A DNA stretch of 64,000 nt from Phoronis australis (lineage: Eukaryota > Phoronida > Phoronidae): positions 2,147,476 to 2,211,475 of the forward strand of contig NMRA01000005.1 in assembly GCA_002633005.1 (NCBI GenBank), in the 5' to 3' direction. How positions within the stretch are numbered: the first letter of the stretch is position 1; every line of letters starts with the position of its first letter. Under the pieces are notes generated by a model, which had not been told where the DNA came from, searched no databases, and saw only the letters and a list, made by a program, of their open reading frames with translations. Below are positions 10,563 through 25,500 of this stretch, piece after piece. Both the position numbers and the translations under genes were made by a program.

Positions 10563-13500
10563 TTACATTACACTACATGTCGTGCTTCTTGGTGACTCGT
10601 AATCGAACGTTACTGACGTAGATGGCTGATTCCTTTCATTAGAGATAGTTCTTCTCGCTGGAGAGTGAGGATTTCGTTGGCCTAACTCTTTTCGAGATTT
10701 GAGAGATGACGGTCGATTCTTGTTTATTCCTTGTGTTAGATCTTTTGAACTTAATCCTGAAAATGTTTTATTAAGTCTGCCATTTGTTGCACCCTCCGTA
10801 ATGGGTCTCAAGTCGTTTTTGAAGCTTCGGGTGGGTGAAGATGACCTATAACCATTGAACATTGATTGGTCAACTTCTAAATTTGATGAAGGTTCGCTGC
10901 GACCTGTGGCTGCGCTGGGCACAAAATACGTGAATTCAGATGGTGCTCTTGAAGAAGAACCACCAAAGCTTGCTGTTGAAGATCGTCGTACTTGTAAGGA
11001 ATTGCTAGTTTGGTCTTTGTCGTTATTCTGAAGCTGTTTAGTCTCGTCTAAAGCCACCACTAGGTGACTCTCCAGTTGCTTGATGCGTCCTTCTCTCTTC
11101 TCGACATCTTTTTGCAGAGTTTTTATCTGCGTGAGAAGGAGGTAAAATTAGTTCGTCATTATCATAGTAGAAAGATGTTAAGTAAAGCAAAATCCTAGGA
11201 ATAAACATAGGTGGGTTTAAGGAAGCTCAGCCTCAGCTCCGTCGGCATGTCGACTTTACGGTTTACGCGGGAGTTTTCTTCCAAAACTGTAGTTGCCCCC
11301 CCCCCTCCCCCCAACCTTTACGGCATCCTATACCTCTAGTGGTAAATGATGTGTAATCTAAGAAATTAAAACCTGGAGTCCGTTTTATGGAAGTGACTTA
11401 AGACAAAAAAGCAGAAATTTGTTCTTACGCTCTCACTTCATGCTCTAGTATAATCATTTTTCGTAAATAGTTGTGTGGAGCGTACATACCGTGAATAATA
11501 CGCTTACAAGGTAGTCACGCTTTTCTAAAGATATGCGGAAATTTTCACCGCTCGACCTTCTGAGCGGCTTGTACCAGGATCAAAGAGAGCAGCGGCGCCG
11601 GAATCAGGTACAATTGTGATGACCACATTGCCCGATGCGAGCAAGACCCAATTAAATGCAATTATCCGACCATAAACTGTATTAGACATCGAATTTTCAA
11701 AATGCATTAACCACTAATTTTCGTTATAAACGAACACCACGCCGGTATTCAGCTGGAAAAAAGCAACCAAGTACGGTTTTCGATTTTTAAAAATCGATGA
11801 ACTAATAATCTAAAAACTACAATCATTGGGTACGCTTGAAGATAAACTACCGCGCGTATTGATATACTCGGTGATCAGAGTTAACAATATCACATGGATT
11901 CATTTTTTAATATTATTTCAATCTCGTTTAACCAAATTTTTGACCAGGAAACAGTTGTGCCCACTTTTCATTTTTTATTACTGACAAAGAGCTAGAGTAG
12001 TTATATAGTCAGTGACACCGAAATTGACCGGAGACTCCAAATCTTCAGTTTAGTTATCACCATATTTGCACTTTTGTATATGTTTCATGATTTGAGTTCT
12101 AATAAAGATTAAACTTTAATGACACCTGAAATGTTTAGTGTACTTGTAATGTGGTAAGTTTAGGGATGGGCTCACAATGAACTTAACTAATTAAGTTAAG
12201 CTGGCGATCAAAATCTACCAATGTTTTTGTACTTCAAGATCAAAACTTAGATAAAAATGTTATCAACCCGTTCCCAGTAAGAAAAAAAGCAAGTGGGCAG
12301 AAGCATTAAAAATTAAATAAAGAGAACCAATATGAAACTTATCGTTCCTTTAGGAAGTTGCCCTTTGTGAAGATAAACACAAGTTAACCTTTTTAGTCAT
12401 TTTGTAATATTTATAATGTACCAAGTTAAAACTACTCTCCAGAGTTGCAGGCTGTAACTCTGCACATGTCAGAGAAAACCAAATTGGGAGTACCAACAAT
12501 AACCATTGTTGAGACAGCAATGCTAGCAATTACCTTTCCACTTCATTAGCTCAGATCTGCTTCAGTACAAAGGGCGTGCTGAATAGGCATCGTAAAAGTT
12601 GTCTAGGGCTTAGTGAATCAGAGCGGTCACCAGTGTAAGCGAGAAATTCTCCACATGAAGACCACTTTTTCGGCTGTCTTAAGTCTTTCATACACTCGCT
12701 GGTTCCCTGGGTGCCGCTAGGTGGGGTGGTAGCCGCGCCAGGCGGGCAGGGGACCAGCGAGTCATGAAACAGACTCCTGACGTCTTCATCTTATTTCCCA
12801 TTGTTTTAACTACTTCAGTCGTCAAGATGATTTAACATACATGAGGCTGAATTAATGACGCCTATCTTGTGGAAGATTATGGAAAGTGATTCCACAGATA
12901 TTTTTGATCCCTTTGCAGGATAGTGGTTTCAATACTACCACTGCCTCCTGGGTCAGGTTATTCTTATGGTATACGATCTAAGGCTATATTTTTTTTGTAG
13001 CATAATTCATGTCATGGCTGAATGCAAACAGCAATTTCTCCCGAATGCCCCTCACACAATAACAGTTGTTAAGTCCGAGATTGATCCCGTCACTGAGGAT
13101 TGGTACCTGTTCTTCCAGTATCGAGACTGTGCTTTCCTTCGTCACCAGTTTGGCTTCTTTCTCAGCCAATTGAGATTTGCACTGTCGTAGCTGTCTCTCT
13201 AGAACACTTTGCTTATCCACAAGACTTCGACGAAGAAACTCCCTGAAAGAAAGAATTGAGAAACTGTCATCCACGTGCTTTAGATGTATATGGCCTGCAT
13301 GTGCTCTTTTCGTAACATATGATTCGTAATAAACGAGTAATTGTTGGTTTTTGCTTTCATGTATCTTTACCCTTTGATTCATTCGTTTTTTTTTTTGCTG
13401 TCACAAACATTTAAATCATCAGTCAACAAGACTGAATGTGAATTACTGGTGCAATTGCGCAACTAATTCTTAGAGAGACTGATATCGCTAGTGAATTCTC

Positions 13501-16500
13501 TCTGGGATTGTTCTGGAGAAATCCTTAAGTTTCTTATCAGAGGAAGATAGCAGCAAAGTCAACTAACCTCCCCCGATCTATTGATTCATGATGTGATGTT
13601 AAGTAATGTTTATATCCTATGCAAGCAAGTAAGGTTTCAGTAGCAAGACTAATTAACACGCAAATTGGGAAACCTTTAAGTTGACTTTGAGATGGGTGCA
13701 CACTACTTCGGCAGTAGATTAACATCAACTTAATTCTTTTGTTGTTAGTTTTACTACAAACAAGAGCACAAGTGTTGTTGATTAGTAAATTTCGTGTTAC
13801 AAGATACAAGTGCGTGGTAAACGTACTGCGGTGAGACTTAGTAAGCGGACCGCAGATGAGACACGAGCAACGGACTGAGTTAATATTGACTCCCGTTGTA
13901 ATTTGTTGAAGCACATACTACCTCTCATCTGCGGCATACGTTTTGCGAAGTTAGTGCTAGTAATAGGTGGGTGAGGGGTTACACTGGGTTTCACATGCAT
14001 CTCCCAAAACCACATTGAAAAACCAAAATAGGCAAAAATAAAAACAAACCTTTCAGAATCAGCACAAGAAACGCTAAATTCAAATAATCAAAATGAAATA
14101 GCTGTTACAAACTTACGGGAGTAAATTTTATTTTGGGTGTTTAGTGAGCATTAGTCTACAGCTAGGTTGCAAAACTAATAAGCGTGGGAAATCAAAGCTT
14201 CTAACAGTTAAAACACCTTCAAATTAAAGATAATCGAAAACAAGTGTGCATTAAAATGATACTAAACCCTGTTTTATTCTACCCAAATGTACTAAGTACG
14301 ACCACGTGATTTAAATTGTTGAATCAAAATAATACTGTGTAAACCTTGGCAGTCAACCCTTAGTTGTCTGGAGCAAGTTTGAAAACTTACAGTCTGATAG
14401 TTGGCAAACGTGACTAACGCTTTTGCCGAGTCAATCGATGGTTGTGGGAATGGACTGCCCCTGCCCCTCGAACTACAAAGTTCACTTGTAATGCTGTTTT
14501 ATAATGGTTTCATCCGAGTAGGTAATCGCCTAATCAGGGTTTTGCAGCATTTTTTAAAATGTAATAGTTTAAAACCCACAACATTACAATGATGTCTTTT
14601 CATTTCGTGGAATTGCAGTTAAGTTTTATTTGCTATTTGTTAAGTTTCTGATTATTTTATTTCCTTCCTAAACGAGATCTAATGTACACATTAAATTAGT
14701 TCCATCTAAGCTGGCGTCCTCTGCATTTTTCTCACCAGTTCAATTTGGCCTTTTCTTTGGAAGATTCCACGTCAATACCTTGATTCCTCAATTCCAGTTT
14801 CTCAGCATCCAGCTCTTGCCGAAGTAGTCCCAGCTCCTGGTAAATAACAAATTTGTCACTTGATGCATTTGCAGATGGGTGGTTTTTGAAGTTTGAACAT
14901 TGGCTCATTTAATATCAGATTAGCTGAAAACTAGTGAAGAAATATTTTTATATACAGTTGAGGCATATTGGTAAGAACAATTTAACATCATAAATTAAGA
15001 CACAACAGATGAATAGGGGATCTTTTTCATCGGATACCCAAAATTAAGCATTCCCCAAGTCGTTAACAAAATGGACTTTTGAATATCCCTTTCCCAATTA
15101 GCCTTGTTACACTGACACGTGGGCAAGTAAGATTCCGTACTTTGTTTAGTTCCAAGAGGTCTTCCTGTTGTCTGCTCACGATTGCCTGTCGTCTGTTGAG
15201 GTACCCTTCCACTTCTTCAATCTGCACAGAACATGGATAAGAAATGATATCAGTTTTGCCTCCAGTTTTTTTAAAGGTGGGCCTATCGAATTTCAGGTAA
15301 TTGATATCAATCAGATGTTGACATTATGCAGGGATGTATCGAGTTAAATATCGGAATCCAGAGATAACGCATTGTTTTTCAGTATGTCTGGAAGTTCACG
15401 TATACCGTTTGCTTGTATATGACCTGTGTTTGTTTTGATAACGGTTGGCTTAACTTAGCTCATTGTTTAATACTTTTTGCCCCACCTCCTTTTCATAGTC
15501 AGTCAATGACTGTTGCCTCTGGGATAGCTCCTCTTCGCGATCTAGAAGTTTCTGTTCCTCACTAAGTAACCTCTTCTTGCGTTCCAGTAAGTCGTCGTTC
15601 TTTTTTATTTCAAACATTTCATATTCCAATAAAATATCAGTCTCTGTCCTGTGGAAATAAAATAAGCGTCATACTTTTGCAGCATTGCACTTTCAGATTC
15701 TTGCCTCTGATGTCGTAAATTAGAGGACGCTTTGCTTCTTGTTAATGCTACTACAAATCCGCATTTTGTGCAAAATTAAGGATTTAGATGATTTACATGA
15801 AATTTGCCTAACTGCTTTGAAGTAAAACAACGAAGCAACAAATTGTACCTCATCAAAGCGTACATCATTTGAATGTAACTATAAGCTGTCACAATAAAGG
15901 GGTTTGTTGTCACTATCGGCTTTACGGTCAAAAACCGCATTTTGAGCATTGTTGTTGCATGGGACAATAGACTTCTGAAAGTTAGCTTTGGCCATGCAGA
16001 ACTATAAAACAACAAAATCCGTTGTGTTTCACGATTTTGTTACAAATCGACAATTCTCGCTATTGTCTGCGAGACATTAACTCTGAAATCAAGAACGGTA
16101 ATATTGTGGTTTAATTTTGTGGTATTTGCAAGTTCTACTCCTTGTTGAGGATTATCTCAGAACATCATTTTCTCACAAATTATGTCCTTCTGATTTGAAA
16201 TAGCAGAAGACAACAACGACTTTTTGGAAATAAGGTCCTCTGACAAGCTCAAATGCCATGTTCTCTGTGCAGTTTCGAATGGTTTCATTGCGTTTCAAAA
16301 ACTAAGACGAGTCTACAACCGACATGAATAGTTCACGTTCTACAGGATGTGTTTTGGGAAATTCATGTCAGAATTATCTAACTCTAGACTTACTGTGAAT
16401 CTTTGTCTAAGTATTCCTCGGCTTTACTGACGTTTTTCGAGTTTGACTGCTCATCGGTGTTATTTTGAGTTTTCATGCTTGCCATCTGTTCTTCAAGATG

Positions 16501-19500
16501 TTCAATCTAAAATAAAACCGAAAATTGCGAATCAGTTAGAAGACCTGTATGAAGCGGGAGGCCAGAAAGGCAAGTGTCCCCAACCCCAGGCGTGGTGATT
16601 AACACTTGGGTGGCGACTACTATAGACGTATTAGGTGGGGCTGAGGGAATCGTGTCCACTCTAGTCCGCACAGTGTCCAAGCGATGTTTTGTAAGCCCAG
16701 TAAGCACTTTTCCAGGGAATAACAGAGGCCATCGCTCGAAAGATACCTAAAGATGACGATTGAAGTAGACTCGCACTCTAAAATGTAGGTGACATGTGAT
16801 GATGTAGTAAATAGTTACATTGGAAAAGTAGAACGCCATGTTTAGGTGGTTGAAAACGAATATCGTAGTGTACATTTTGCTCTCATATAATGGGTTCGTA
16901 ATGCTTCTTACTATGATGGGATTCTACTTCCATTACCTACAAGCACCATCAACCATCAACGACTCAAGGAAACGTTTCAGTGCTCATTGGGGTTGCACAA
17001 CCCTAAAATTTGCGGGGTCGAAAATGGCGCATGTGGGTATTTTCTGTTTATTTTGTACGTTTCATTAGACAGCAAATTCAAGATCGGATGAACATGCTAA
17101 TACTTATAAATCCCAAAGCGTTCAGCTTAAAAATTCAACATTGGCATGGGTGATTACAATAAACTAGGGCAACATTTCGTCAATGGTAGGTGGTAGCGCT
17201 CCTTTACATGTCATCAGCGGTAGATTCTACTTCTGACGCGGGTGCCAGCCGAAGGATATAATTTTCTGTAACCTTTACTACCGCTCGCTAACGTCTGGAC
17301 CTTTCTAAGATCACAGTGTACATTTACTTTACTGATGACCGGGTTCTCAGTGGTGCAGCACTGATGTAAAGCTTATTCTGAAAACTAAGCATTTGACATC
17401 TTATCACACTTCATAAGATAAATTTAGAGACGACTAGAAGATGTTAGACTCCGATTATTTACCTACGTTGAAAATAACAAACAAACGGTATGTTCGCTGC
17501 AGCCTTTTTTGAATCATGACGGCGACATCCCGTTGCTCCCAACTTGTTCGATTGTATAGCCCAACAACAAGTTGGGAAGTTTACCCCCCGTAGCCAATTA
17601 ACTCCATTCTGGCGTTGATGGTTGGAGGGCCTGCGCTCTTTTGTTTGATAAATTGCTCTAATCTCCGATCAGATCGTATCTAGCCTGACTGGGGTGGGCT
17701 GATAAAAATGAAAGTTAAGTTAAGCCAGATATTATCACAGGTCCAGCACCCCTCACGTATGGAAAAGTTACTGAACGACAGGACGCTGTAATGGTTATTG
17801 CAAACAACAAATTACAGGCTAGTTAAGGCAGTAAGTATCAAAATAAGTGGGTGAATACTTTAGAAAACTGGTAGTATCTTAGATTGACAGTAGCTGACTG
17901 TTTCCTCGTGGTGGCGAGAAACGAAGCTAATGATTCCCCCAGACAGTCAGAGAGTGGTTCGGCGATGAAGACTAACACGCCGTGACAATCAAAATCAGGC
18001 GCATGGTCTGAAGCAATACTGAACTATCATTTTTTTACGCACAAAAATCATTTCTAATCTAAATAAAGAACAAGATGTGAAGAATTTTATTACCATGAGT
18101 GGTCTAAATAAAAAGTGTTATTTGTTGACAGAGGGCGCGGGTTTACTGCACCTTTAAATTGGTCACGTGCCCAGCACACGGATTTGGGATATACGTCACA
18201 CAACACTATGGAAACCACGGATAGCGTATCCTAAAACTAACTGTAGACGGGAATGCGTTGCACAATAGCAATTTATATATGCATACCTTTTTCTCGTATT
18301 TGTGTATTTTCTTGACTTTTCTGGCCAATTCCTTTTCTACCTCTTTCAGTTTTCCAGTCATCTCTTCCACAGAGTCACCGGCCAACTCTGATTCGCCACC
18401 ATCCGGATTCCTACATGATTAAATAGGAAAACTTTTAGATAAAACACGAGTACTTATGTACAGTATGGTCTTATCGACATGTCGGAGTATTTAGCAAAAT
18501 ACCTACAAAACTATAGATTTTACCTGAGTAAAAGTATGCATTTTTTACATTTTATTAACTTGGGTTCATGCTAGCACGTCTTCTTAGTAAATTTTAGGAA
18601 AAAGAAAGGTACGTTGATTTCAAAACAACGGTATCAATAACACGATCAAATTTCCTTTGATACAGGTGTTCAAGATCAAATCCCAAAAACGCCGTACCAG
18701 GCAGTTTGAATAATCGTTTCGCTTTTTTGTGCTTTCTGCAACTTATGATTTTTTCATTGAGATCATAGAAGTCCATTTTTGATATCCCCTTTTTACAAAA
18801 GTACAACATATTAAATACGTTTCCTAACAGCGTTTTGGAGAACAGTTCTGAATCAGTATCCTTGAAAATTCCACATGAATCTGCTCTGCCATTTCTGTTA
18901 TGTGATGTTCCATCTTAAGTAAAATTTGCAACTATTTCTTGATTCAACATTACCTTTTAAACAGCTGAGTCTATATTAAGTTTTGTAGAAGATATATTAT
19001 GTATTTAAAGATGCCAGAAACACAGGGAAACGACGACGCTGGTCTTCGTTATCGCTTTTTACTTAATATTTTTACGGTTTTTATTTATTTCTCCCATGGC
19101 AGTCAATGCATCCCAACTCAACCAAATATGTGTACTTTGAAAATAATTACGACTGCACAGATATTCTTCACTGTTAATCGAGAAAAACATTCACCTGCAA
19201 TAGAAGTCTTTCTTCTGCTGAAGCACAGATATTTCTTGTTCTAGTTCGCTTCTTTTCGTATCCATGTTGTTAGTCACTATCTCCATCTGGTGGTAGAAAT
19301 GGTGGTTACATGATAGACACAATAAACAACAACAATTTTATCTTCCATTTAAACGGTGCGTTGGCCAACACGACGTACCTTCGTTCAAATTAGATTGAAT
19401 TCAAAGCTTTGAGAAGAGCTGCTTTGGACTCCTTTACAGCTTCACTGTATTTGCACCAAGATCAAAGTGTTCACAAGCGTATTCGTTTATCAGAAGCTTT

Positions 19501-22500
19501 AAACATCATTGACGTTTACACTAGCTCTTTGTAAATAAGACCCTTTTTCATGACAAGTTCTCAGAAGGCAATCAGAGAATCTAGGAAAACGTGCTCTAAG
19601 CCTTGTTTTTGCCGTACCCTGTTACTACCGGAAGTGTTCCACTCTACCTCTGCACGCGCAAAATACGTGCAACCAGCGGTGACAGGATTACTACTCGTTG
19701 ATGCTTCCAGGAAAAAAGGATGCAAGTTTAAAGACTTACTTCTTTTTTACATTGCTGCTTGAATTGATGCAGTTGGCGATTCAATTTTCTGATTTCATCC
19801 CTTTGTTTTTTCTTGGCCTCATCGAGGTCCTCGCCAAAAATCTGGAAATAAAACCACGCAACGTGGAACAAATCAGTCTAGGTTCCTTTGTAACACATTC
19901 GTCCATCTTCAGTACAACAGCATATTGCTACGGTCTATTAATACAATGAAATAATGCAGGTTTATGAGTCACTTATATAAGTAACAGCAGAATGCCTTCG
20001 TGGCATCAGAAGGTGAAACTTTTTTTGTCGTTGGCATAAAGTAAACGCCCATTCTAAACATTGTGTGAAAGAATTATATTCCCAAACAGACAAAGTATGA
20101 ATAGTCTTTCCATAAATCATGCGACTCTCCGGTCTGATCCATACTGGTAAATTCTAATAGGCCTTCACTCTTGATTGCAATCTTCTCCAAACTTTTTCCA
20201 ACGGTTTGCTCATGTTTGGTAACCCGTCTTCGCTGGCAAACAAGTTTACGTGCTCAAGTGTGTCCAAGTTTACAATCAAAAAAGTTTGCCAGAGTGTCCA
20301 CTTAAGTTTCCAATACTATACTTTAAATCCTACTTTGAGGAATGCATAGACACATCTAAACGTGACTATGACTAACTGACTAACTCTACCGAAAGATCTC
20401 GCACTGACGAACACGAGTTAAGTTTGAATAAAGACAACAACTTTTCTAAAATGTAGCGACATGTTTTGGCGGTAAAACTTCCACCATTATCAAGCTTTAT
20501 TCAGAGAATAATGAATGCCAGGATGGCTACAGGTACAATACACAGAAAATTCCAATACACGCAAAAATATCAGAACAGGATTGGGTAGCAATCAGCGAAT
20601 CACAACTCAGTGTAACAGTGTTGATGACTCATGGGAAATCTGAGCATTGAGTGAAGGAGTTTCCGAAGACAACAATTTCTTTACCATTGCAATATCGACG
20701 ACTAATTTTTTTGATTTTCAATAAAAGAATTCGATATTAAAATGAGAAAATAAATATGTACTGAATACTAAGCAGGATTCCGTTTTAAAACGAAGACCTC
20801 GTGTCAGTGTGACCTAGAAGTACAAAGTTATTCTCTTGTTACTTAGAACTTCAAGTTATACTCTTCATTGTATGTAACGAAATTTTGTTTTTGATGTGAA
20901 CTATCTTAAAATGTGAACAGTGCAATGCTGAAACTAAACAAAACAGTGTTTACACTATCTTTGAATAAACAGTTAAACTTCAAGGAAAATCACGCTTTGC
21001 TGATAATTTATAACATGGTAATATTTTAAAACAATTTTGAGACTAATGTCTGATTGTTAAAATTAAAGGTCCTCTGTCTAAGTGATAAGTTATCAATTGA
21101 CCAAAGCCTTAAGTCAACTGATTTATGTGAACTTTAATATGACTTAAATCTAATGCCACAGGTGAGTGCGAATAACACTTTCTGGTTTTAGGTTTTGTTT
21201 AAATGCGTAAAATTTGTGTCTTAATACGGAAACTGAGAAGTTGCATTTTCATTTGAATTGATTCAAGCAAAGTTTTCTACTTCATTTTGCCTCAAATAAC
21301 AAACGATTACTCTTACTATAACTGTTACTGTTATAATTATTGAAACTCACTCTTTCGCTCTCAAAAAGAACGTGGACCAATAAGGCTTCTTTTTGAAGGG
21401 TCGAAATAACTATTATGTGTTGTTGCCTAAAAGACAAAGCTCGGCCCAAAACGTGCGGTGACAGGCCAAACTCAAGAGCTTGGTTTAAAGCACTAGTGAA
21501 TTGTTATCCCCTCCCTAGTTTAGTAATCACTTCTGATCTAACGAACGGTAAGTGGTCTAAACCTAATGTCAATTAAGGGCCTATAGTTGGTTTAAGGGCT
21601 ATTTAAGGATATCCTTTCTCTTTTTCCAGATAGAAAATTTATAGCTGGAATTTGGTCGCAAAAGTATCTAGTTTAAACCACGGAGGACTGTAATTCACGA
21701 CACGCTTCCGTGTGAGTGATGTCTGTCGGTCCATGAAACACTTTTCGCGTTCTAATTTAATAAAAATTAAAGGAAAAAGTGTTTTTAAAGCGGCTATAAA
21801 CCGGGTCACGTCCAAGAAGATTTGATTTAGACTACCTTCTGCAATAAATTTTGTCTCAGATGTGGAGTGTACAGTTCGGTTTTAAGCAATAACAAACTGC
21901 CAGTTCTACCGAATCCCTGTAATCGCCTCCTACTTTACTAAGAAGCAATTTAAGACCAATTTTATAACGAAGCGTGGTCTCAATAAAAGGTTATTTTTGT
22001 GATGGAAGGCGGTTTACAGTTGCTTTATGTTTTGCACTCATAAAGATTAGTTACATTTGCAAGCAATGAGTGTAAAATGGTTGTGCTTGTCCAACATGGC
22101 CAGATACAAGTTGGTGTTTACAGACACATCATATACCAACTCAGGCTCATCTAGTATTGTTTACAAGTCTCAGCTTAGTCAACACAGGCAACACCTTAGG
22201 CACAAGGCTATCTTGAAGTGACTTATCAGAGAATGTAACAGGACTTAAAGAGGCTATGTATAAGATTTGAAATCATAAAATTTAAGTCGGTAGACTTTTA
22301 TGGGGTACTCACTTGTATATGAAATTTTATGTGCACGGATATCAAGTGTAGGGGTATATACAACTAATACTAGAGCATGTGCTCTTTGTCATTATTAAAA
22401 CTGTGAACAAATTATATTGACAGCATGTAACGACATTCTTTTAGCTATAGAAGGTGTATATGTATTACAACTTCAGAATTACTGAGATAGTTTATCACTA

Positions 22501-25500
22501 TATATGCCGAATTGAAGACAACACCGCGTCCTAGCTCAAAGGTATTAATAAATTTTCATGGTCAACGTAGTTCAGAGTCAATTTTCATATTAATCTATTG
22601 TCATCGATAGTACGAAGGTCCGAAGAACTTTTTCGTGCCGACGGATCTTCGTGCCACGTTACATGTGCTTAGAAGATAAAGTGTGTTTTTGTTGGGACCA
22701 AACAGCATGAATTCAGGATCCGACGAGTTTCAGTTTAAAGTCACCATAGTCCCCAAACTTTGTCCACGAATCAGCCTAGGTCTTACCTCATTTGGGAATT
22801 CTTCTTCTCCATTTTTCACACTAGTGGATTCCATTTCGTTGAATTCGTAAGTCCGGTTTTTCTCTAAGCTAAACTGTACTCGTCGGCTGTCACTCTGAAA
22901 TTCAAAACGTGCATTGTTTGATTTTTTCCTAAATATTAATGGTTGGTTTAAATTACGAGAATATAGATATCCAAACTCTTTTGACATTTAAAGTTTATTT
23001 AGATTCTAACCATAGGGCTACATGAATTAATTTGCCACTAGGAAGTGTTAAAACTAAAAGTGGTAAGACCCAGTTGTCGTGCCCAAAGCACTGTACATAG
23101 GCGATACCTGGCTAAGCTTACGTGCAAGTACACACACCTCTCTGAATGGAATTAGAAGGAAATGTATAGCGGCTATTGGAGCTTCTTCCAAGAAACAAAG
23201 TTTTCGGTCGGTGTAGGTTACACGCCAGGTTTTATTTTTATAGTACACCTTATCTCTATTCACAGATAACTTGAAGACAAATGGTTGAAACGAAAAATTT
23301 GCCGATAGTACAATGGCTTATTTTGAAAGTGGAAAGTCAAAACTCCAAGAAATTGATAAAGAAATGAATGGAGACAGTTTTCGAAAATCAAAACTATAAA
23401 TCCGTCTTCTGCCAAGGAAAAGAACAATGATTTAGACCACTGAGCCCTATAAACAATCTCCACTTGCGCCTTGCCCACATAGAAAGCTACACTGGGTGTT
23501 TACGGCCTAGGACCAGTTCGTTATTGTTTAGATCAGCCGTGAGACACAAGCCAATTTGTTGAACCCAGTCTAAAGCAGGTCTCTCAAAGTAACCATCTCT
23601 AATTTAAGTAAGTTGAAACTATTCCTGTGGTAGGTGGTCCAAATAAAAAGTTACTCTTGACACAAGGCAGCAACATTAATGCTATTTTCTTACGAACTCG
23701 CGAGCATCTGGTGTTCGCGTTATTGGACTGGTGCCGAAACGCAGAAGAGAGAATAAAAAGTTAATTTTATAGAATGTAAGGAGAGCGAAGTTCTACTGCT
23801 TTCTCAAAGAATAAAATGTCCTATATTTTAAAAATCTCTTAAATTAAAAAAGTACAATTTTAGAGTTTACCCAAGATTCGTCGTACGTCAGATATACGTT
23901 CGAGTTCCTGGAGGTTTATTCACGTGTATTCTGTGGTCGAAAGTAAGCTACTGTATGTCTATTTACTGAAACGCCAATGGTCGATTTAAAGGGTGTTCGT
24001 TGAACTGAATGCTTAATATCAAAAGTTAATAGGTACAGTCATCGCCAATAAGATTAGAGAACCAACTTTTACCACAAGCACAGCACAATTACTTGGGTTA
24101 TTTTACGATAATAGTTTAATAGCCTTTCCGTGATTTCATAGCGCCCTGTTTAAATCCGTAATCCTAAGTAACGCAGGAGTTTCACGCAATAGAGACAGAC
24201 TTAAAGACTGTTCTTACGGCGAGGATAGCAAAATGTAATCTATATTTTACTGTTCCAGCACACGTAAACCAATAGGTACATAATCATAATAACAAGTACT
24301 GAAAAAGAAGTTAAACCACCTCCACTCCGAGCGCTGTGGAAGTACCTATTAGCCACACACCAGCGACCCAATGTAACATCACAACAATGCTGGGCAAAGT
24401 CATAAGCTAAACGACACAAAGAGCATGGTGACCTAAATACAAATCTCGGAATAGTTTCTAGCTTCAGTTAACAAAAAATCTTGCCATTGGTATTCAGAGA
24501 CTTGCATGTCGATCTAAAGCACATTAGATCACATTAGGTAAGCATTTGAGTGCTGTTGCTAATGCAAACTGGCCTGCTGTGCGATTGCTTTGGACGCCAA
24601 GGCATCAGCACAGTGGGTCTCAGGAGAAATTGAAAAAATGCCAAAATCACCCTCAACGATATGGCTGGCTTCAGTAGGGTCACCCTCAGTCAAACACATT
24701 CACAAACATAATGAGCCGAAAGAGAGATAAAACGCAATTTACTGTCATGTGAACGATTCAACTAGGAGATTCATTCGAATATCTCCCAGGTACTTTTCGG
24801 GCTCAATACAAACTTCTGTCCACAGCCAACCCTTATATATGTACAAGTGTAAGAAGATTTGGCATTTCAATACGTCTGTCGATGAAAGTAATGTTTATGA
24901 AATCATAGCACTGTTCTTTCAAAAATAACCATGCACTGAGATTCAGATGAATTGTCGCTTAAATTTTACTGTCTACTGAGTATAGGTAAAAATTACTCTT
25001 CAATATACTGACATCGAAGTAAATGTCACAGAAACACGTTGGTTTCACACTGGCAAACTAGATTTGTGAAAATTTCGGCCACGATAAACATGATACCGAA
25101 TCCTCAAGGACTTTTCCGTTTAACAGAGATCAAGCAATCAACTCTGAACTCCTGTCTCATGGCTCCTATCTGCTTACCTAGTATATATGTTTACATCTTA
25201 TAAAGGTGTACCTCTGGCAAAGATAACACCGACGATTGTCAATACCTGCCATCTGTCACCTTTCTTCGTTTTTCATATACGGAATGTTTTGAATGCCGAC
25301 ATGTGAGTCTCTGGCACTTGAGGCGTGACACACCTTATCATTTTTCTCTTGTTGTTTTTACTATGAAGCTACCTATTGAATTCGCGAACACGCAATCCCT
25401 TTCGTTGCAACAATGCGTTTCAACTTGAATCATCGCATTCAAATTAACGATACCATGACGCCCATCATTTATTGACGACCACAGCAGGCCTGCATTGTCT